Source: Brugia malayi (lineage: Eukaryota; Nematoda; Chromadorea; Rhabditida; Onchocercidae). Taken from it: a DNA stretch of 64,000 bases. Below are positions 58,195 to 64,000 of the stretch, piece after piece. Position 1 is the stretch's first letter. The number at the start of each line of letters is the position of its first letter. Under the pieces are notes generated by a model. That model worked only from the letters and a program-made list of their open reading frames with translations. It made no database searches and was not told the DNA's origin. The stretch is taken from the NCBI RefSeq assembly GCF_000002995.4, contig NW_025062477.1, forward strand, positions 10,202,649 through 10,266,648, read 5' to 3'. The translations under genes were made by a program, and so were the position numbers.

Positions 58195-59502
58195 AATAAC
58201 TTTCGATAAGTTCCAATAATCTATTTTATAAAATTTCACATATGTAACCTGAAATAATTGAAATACATAACCAAATATAAACTGATGAAAGAACTCAGAC
58301 TAAAAGTGCATAAAAATCTTAAAAAAATCCATCATTTGTTTGTCAGATGTCAGATTTTATATTAATCAGAGTAAATCAATTTAAGTTAAGCATTTGTATC
58401 AGTATAACGTTTTTCATAGAAGTACCTAATATTACAATTAGAAGTTTAATCAAATTCTATCATCAAAAAAAAAAAAAAAAGTCCTTCTATTTCAATTTGA
58501 TATACTAAAATCGCATAACTACACATTTTAACATTCAAAATCTCATTCACTAGAAACAGCAATATTAAAAAGGAAATTCTCATCATATACGTTTCTAGCA
58601 GTAATTTTATAGATATAATTTAATATGACTCATCACTTTTATCATTTTTTAAAAGTACAAAATAAGTTATTACGACAAATTCTATCCTATTAATGTTACA
58701 TCTTTAATAATGAAAATCCTCTAATAACCCTAACTTATTTATAAAAATTAAAAAAAAAAAAAAGTTATAAAAAAAAAGAACAATCCACCTTGAGCATTTA
58801 AAATGCTGCCGAAGGCACTGTATGCCGAAGTATAATTCGCATAAAATTCGAACTACATAAGTTGAATTATCGTGTTTGCGTGGCTTACGTTTGATTAAAA
58901 CGTGGATTGTGTGGGCTTAGATTGACTTACTATCAATATTTGAAATGAAGAACTTGTTGTGCAGCATTAATTCCGACTTTTTTATAGTAACGAATATCTT
59001 GATATTATAAAATAGGTCAAAATAAATAAGTGTAAGCAATAATAAATGTGCAAAAGAAATCAATGAATGATAGCAATGATGAGATTGTTGAATTTATTAG
59101 AGATTATTATCAGTACGGAAATAACAACATTTGCTTTTATTAGCTGTCACATATTCAATTATTATAAGAAATTATTATTCAGTTTCGAGTTTTATAAAAG
59201 TAACAAAATCTTTTTTGTGTGATTCTTTTCGACTTTTAATGCATCTTTTTTTTTCATTTTTTCCCTTTTTTTTGAAGCAAATGTTGGTGAGAATATAGTT
59301 CAATGCACAAAAAATTAAAAAACAAGGAACAATTTGCGAATGTTAAATTACTAAGCATGGAATGAATAACAACAATAAAATTTAAACAATAAACAAAGTT
59401 TAAACAATAAATCAGCAAAAAAAAAAACGATGAATAACTTGATAAAGTATTTTCTCAACTCTTTGTTTTTTTTTTTCCTCGTCTCTTCTTATCATTAGAC
59501 GA
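58195..59502. other. Intergenic region upstream of VPS-20
   Basis: Holds the presumed VPS-20 promoter and the HORMA 3' flank. A patch of mixed composition at about 58790-58930 contains a repeated TGCCGAAG motif and TTACG/ACGTGG strings, and is the best promoter candidate by composition. No gene seen. Confidence 0.4.
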
Positions 59503-62234
59503 TCATTTGAAACGATCGCCATCCATCTTTCTCCTGAAATATATTTCTCAACAAACTGAATAACTCATTTTATATTTTGATACAACTTGCTAAAAAATTT
59601 GGAAATGGTTGAATGAATTGTTATGAAAAGATATTAAATGATTTTTATATACTGTCCACTACAAACAATAAAACAATAATATTGGGATAGTTTTGATAGC
59701 ATTGGAAAAGTAACTGGTATCCAGTAAAAAAGTGATTTCGAAATAATGAAGACTATGCATTGCATGTTTTGATTCAATTTGAATTTAATTTTAGTCTTTC
59801 GATATTTTTCCCGTGATAACAACTCATTGTTCCAAATACTTTGCGACTGTAATAATCAAATCTATCTCAGAAATCAAATAATTTATGTTTAGTGAAGCAG
59901 AGTGTGACTGACCCATTAAATTTCGTTCTCCCAGCTGGTACTGTTCTACTTTGATAAAAATTTGTTCCAACTGATAATTTTGAATCTTCCGAGATGCTTG
60001 ACTCAGCTAAAATCAAAGTTTTTTTGTTTGATCCTACCAAATTTGTAAAAAAATTGAATGCATAAACAATAATTCTTTATATTTATGTGTTTTTCTTCTA
60101 ATAGATAATCAACTTGTATCATTAGAATTATCCTTATCACATGTATTTGAAGGTGTGTGACAAATTTTTGTAATTTCCAGTGTGCCGCTAATATCAATGA
60201 ATGACGATGATGTCATTAATTCAATGCTTTGAATCGAATCGTTTTGCTGCTCATTATCAACTGTCTGCAATAAGCAAATAAAAATTCATTTACAATGAAA
60301 ATTTCCTTTCAACTGAAAGAAAAATTTCTCAAAAATCAAAACGAAAAGAAAAAAATTAAGTAAAATAAGTTACTTGAATTTGAGAAAACTCATCGCTACA
60401 TGCTGAGAATGATCGTAAAATTTTAGTTGGTGAAGAGCAGATAGTGGTATCACGAGAAACTGGGTTGCTAAATTGATTGGTATCAGCTTGCATCAGGGAT
60501 TTCATTTCGGTTACACTTTTCATGAAAATCGAATGAACTGATGTTGTAATCCTAAATAAATTGGTTTCTAAGTAAGATTTCTCAATAAACCAATGCAACC
60601 AGAAAAAAAAAAAAGAAAAAACATAAAAAACATACATGTGCTTTTCACAATCAAATCTACCAGTCAACAATGGTTCAACTTCTCTCGGAAAGTGGAATAG
60701 ACCTTCATCAGCAATAAAACCTTGTGGTTCATAATTTGAAGGTGTCCCTGAAAAAAAAAAAAAATGTCAGTTAGATTGGTAATGAAGATTCACAGTTGTT
60801 TTCTATATCTTTGTATAACTGAGTATAAGTTAAATTTATATTTTTTATAAATCCATATCCAGACAATAAGTTCATCAACCTAATGAAAGCTTCGCTAACT
60901 TACTGAAGTATTGAGAGACAGTAATTTCTTAACTGCTTCAGTTACTATTAAATCATCATAGCAATGATAGCATATAAAATGTATAAATTTACAACAACAT
61001 ATAAAAAAACTTATCCCAAAAAAATGTTACTTTCATCATAGTAAGTAAGCTTAAAAATAGTGCAAATGTTCTGTGGTAATGGATCCATCATATTTTCATA
61101 TGCAGTGACACGACGAATCAAATGAAAAAATTGTTTGCGCGCTTGTGTAATTCCTGTATATTTAATAGCAGCGACTTTCTCACCTTTTGTGCTATAAAAA
61201 AAAAATTGAAAATTGTTATAATTTTTAAAAACTTCCTATTAAAACAAATATTAAAATTGTATGTTAATAAAATTATTGACATGCAGCTTTTATAATTGTA
61301 TAATGCAAATTGCATATAGCAAATTTTTTTATTTACAAGTTAATCTATCAGTAGTTCAAAACTAAATCTATTCGATTTAGAAGATATCACTTCCCTTGTA
61401 AGGATCATTTCTGCTTGATCAGAATCATAAAAAAATGACATCCGGTGAATTTCCAAAGCTTCATATTCATCTTCTCTGTCACGATCAGCAACCATTATGA
61501 TGAAGTCACGTAACTAGAAATTTCAATAAAAATTTTGATTTCATTTGCAGAATAAGATTCATTTCCATTCATTGAATCTTTTTACTTCTTTTTCATTTAA
61601 ATTATAATTTTGTTGGTGGTTCAAAAGATACAGCTAAACAAATGGTTAGATAACTTTTAACAACAACTATCAAATTTAATAAAAAAAAGAATTGAAGTGT
61701 TAAACTGAAATTTTCAGTTTTTAATTTTTTAATTAGATTTTAGATTACAATGATTCAATCCTTTGAATATATATTGCTAAATTTCAATTAGTATATTTTT
61801 CAATTCGTAAAATAAGAAAAAAGCAACCAAGTTTGTATTTTGTTAGTTATAACAGCATCATTTAAAAATACAAGTGCAATAGGAAGAAATTATGACTAAT
61901 GAGATTTTTCGAATTTAAAAAAAAAAAGAAAGAATTTAGAATTTAATCAAATTTTTTGAACTTAAAAAAAATTTACATATGCAAATTCAATCGCTTCCAT
62001 AACACCTTTAAGACCATGAACAATATCTTTGCCTTCAGCTTCAGCTCGAATAACATAAAACTTCCATTCTAAAAATTCCCGTTAACTGTTTAATAACAAA
62101 CCAATAATGAATATAACTGAGAGATTATATTACAAATACAGTCACATTTATATTAATCCACTGAATTCCAAATCTAATCAATTTTTTTTTTTGCTGAGTG
62201 AAACAAAAAAAAGTAAACATCCTTTTTTTGTATG

Positions 62235-62265
<31 letters not shown>

Positions 62266-63175
62266 CCAAATCTTTCTTCCTTATTTAAAAAAGAATTCAT
62301 TAAAATGCATTTTTTGCTTTATCACTAAATGACTAATAAGATGATATATCTTAAGTATTATGCATATTCAAATGATCATCAGCATTGTATTTATCATTTA
62401 TTGCTAACAACTGCTAACATTCGTATTATCATTTATGTTATTATCAATAGTATATTTAATACTTATTAGCATTAGACACTGCTTTTTATTTGCTATTGAA
62501 TTTAATTAAAAATTTAAATCTTTATTCTATTATTGAAAGATAATGTTGTGAATAATATTTGAATTTCAAATGTTCTTATCTTTCAATAAACAAACTGAAA
62601 AAAAAATTTACATACTTTCAATTTGACGTTTCTTGAAGCATTTTACAGGAAGTAAACCTCTGGTATAAAGGATATGTGATGCAGTAATGAATACCATACG
62701 TTGTAGAAATGATCGTGATTTTTCGCCAACCGGTTCATCCGGAAATGTTGCTTCCCACTAAAATAATTTGTACTTTTTCCGGATCTATATTTCTAGAAAT
62801 ACTACATTGATGTAGTAGTCATGATAAAAAAAAAAATTAACTGTTTAAACTCACTCACTGTAAATTCAGCTAACGATATATAAATTAATTTAAGGAAAGC
62901 TTTCTTTTATATTTATTGCTGATAATTATAACTTGTTAAGAAAAATAACTTACATTTAAGCCTTTTCTCGACCGTTTTTTTTGTATTATTTCCATTTGAT
63001 CGCACCAGAAATCCTGAAATATAAATTATAAAAGCTGAAATATAAAAGCAGGAAAAAAGACATAGCGAAAATAAAATCAAAAGTGTTACATAACAAAATA
63101 TCCTAAAATACAAATTATCTTTTTTTTTATAATTTTTATAACGCTATCTTCGAGTAACTTCATTTTTTCTGCCAT
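59503..63175 (-). CDS. HORMA-domain meiotic axis protein (HIM-3/HTP/HORMAD-like)
   Basis: Chromosome axis protein family acting in meiotic pairing, synapsis and crossover control. Minus-strand exons: 63175-63143, 63013-62954, 62757-62616, 62068-61977, 61513-61363, 61183-61031, 60747-60636, 60551-60374, 60264-60114, 60006-59913, 59533-59503; 398 residues, near human HORMAD1 (394). HORMA signatures in order: SFLQRMVFITASHILYTRGLLP (helix A region), LKGVMEAIEFAY, ARKQFFHLIRRVTAYENMM with DPLPQNICTIFKLTYYDE, then RTPSNYEPQGF, the hallmark YYDE-TP-DY-PPGF of HORMADs and HIM-3. The C-terminal third is Ser/Thr-rich, with a full CDK consensus in CSSPTK, and ends in a basic segment (TKFNGRKMDGDRFK). 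The first exon could run longer, and the join between 61363 and 61183 is ambiguous. Which C. elegans paralogue it matches cannot be settled here. Confidence 0.88.
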
Positions 63176-64000
63176 TTTATAATTTAATAATCAATAATAT
63201 AATAATTTCATCTTGAAATTGTTAATTGATATTAATCGACAATCTAAAAACTAATTGCTAATCTAGAACTGTAAATCTGCTATTAACATTTATCATTTTA
63301 AACAAGAATTGTCAGTACTTTAAAGTCAAACAAATCATCAATTAAAATAAAATAATAGTTCTAAATATAAAAATAAATTATATTTAACACAATTTATGAT
63401 TAACAATGCAATCGAGTATTTAATTTCACTCATCGATCAAATTTCGATCAAATAATTTTAATCAAATTTATTAAACTTAAAATTTGAATGTTAACTTCAT
63501 AATAAAACAACTTTAAATGAAAATTTACAAATCGGGAAAGTTTATGAAATTTAATAATTATATTTTAAGAATTACATCTCTATTTTAATAGCTAAATTTC
63601 ATGCAAACAATTCACTTCTGCCTTTATATACCGCACACAGATCCATTCCAAATTAACTTTTATATTTTGCACGTAGCATTACTGTTTCAAATGAGAAATT
63701 GCACGCATGCATTTTTAGATTTTTTTTTTTTGCATTTTTTTTTTTAAATTCCTTAGTAATACCTTTTAAAATTCAACTATTTCAATAATGAAGGTTTGTT
63801 GTTATTATTATGGTGGAACTGATTAATATCATTTAATCAGTTATGAAATTCAAATTTCAATTTAGAAATTTTTAAATTGCTGAGGAATTTTCAAAGATAA
63901 TATGTTTTAATCACACTTTAAATTCGAATTTAAATTTAAGTTCAAATTCGGAATTTTTTAAATACCTTAGAAGTTTAAATCCACGTTCAATTCGAAAAGA
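63176..64000. other. Upstream flank of the HORMA gene
   Basis: A/T-rich sequence with no recognisable exon on either strand. The final 130 bp include short inverted AAATTC/GAATTT stretches that follow from composition. Any promoter or trans-splice site of the HORMA gene would lie here but is not distinct. Confidence 0.4.

Noticed and set aside
55416..63175. Operon of VPS-20 and the HORMA gene
   Set aside because: Same strand, but 1.3 kb apart, much more than the short spacing usual for nematode operons, and no SL2-type signal is visible.
42979..64000. CRISPR arrays, prokaryotic operons or integrated viral genes
   Set aside because: No regular spacer-repeat pattern and no prokaryotic-style gene packing; all firm genes are intron-rich animal genes.

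Overview
This is AT-dominated animal genomic DNA and looks nematode. Five intron-rich protein genes can be read exon by exon. Nearly all introns run GT...AG, with acceptors of the TTTTCAG or TTTTTAG type. Two products point to nematodes: a GON-2-sized TRPM channel without a C-terminal kinase, and a HORMA protein of the HIM-3/HTP/HORMAD kind. The base composition and intron density would suit a clade III (spirurid or filaria-like) worm, but the species cannot be told from the sequence.

Layout. (1) 705-5640 (+): alpha-tubulin, 5' partial because the ATG exon is not in the window; it is a divergent isotype with Gln at position 40 and a very short tail. (2) 5641-17714: about 12 kb without a gene, holding A/T tracts, a 62-bp minisatellite, a GATA/CACGT repeat array, TG-rich tracts and a long (TTA)n block. 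(3) 17715-42978 (+): a TRPM channel of about 1,991 residues in 47 coding exons, with a possible 5' leader exon and nuclear-receptor half-site clusters on both flanks. (4) 42979-45310: gene-free. (5) 45311-50398 (-): a cathepsin B-like cysteine protease with intact Cys/His/Asn but both active-site Trp positions changed to Tyr. (6) 50399-55415: no firm gene; it holds a CAGTATG-rich array, an (ATA)n tract and a tRNA-like, hairpin-rich element. (7) 55416-58194 (-): VPS-20/CHMP6, an ESCRT-III subunit. (8) 59503-63175 (-): a HORMA-domain meiotic axis protein. (9) 63176-64000: AT-rich upstream DNA.

The genes do not form one pathway. TRPM (+) and the protease (-) are convergent. The protease, VPS-20 and the HORMA gene share the minus strand, but their spacings (5 kb and 1.3 kb) are larger than in a typical nematode operon. 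Exon joins were made by eye from splice dinucleotides, reading phase and family similarity. All joins keep frame, except that one tubulin acceptor lacks AG, and the HORMA first exon and one internal HORMA join are ambiguous. I found no new multigene system. The best leads are the tubulin acceptor defect and K40Q change, the receptor half-site clusters around TRPM, the duplicated block in the giant TRPM intron, and the tRNA-like element near 54.6 kb.
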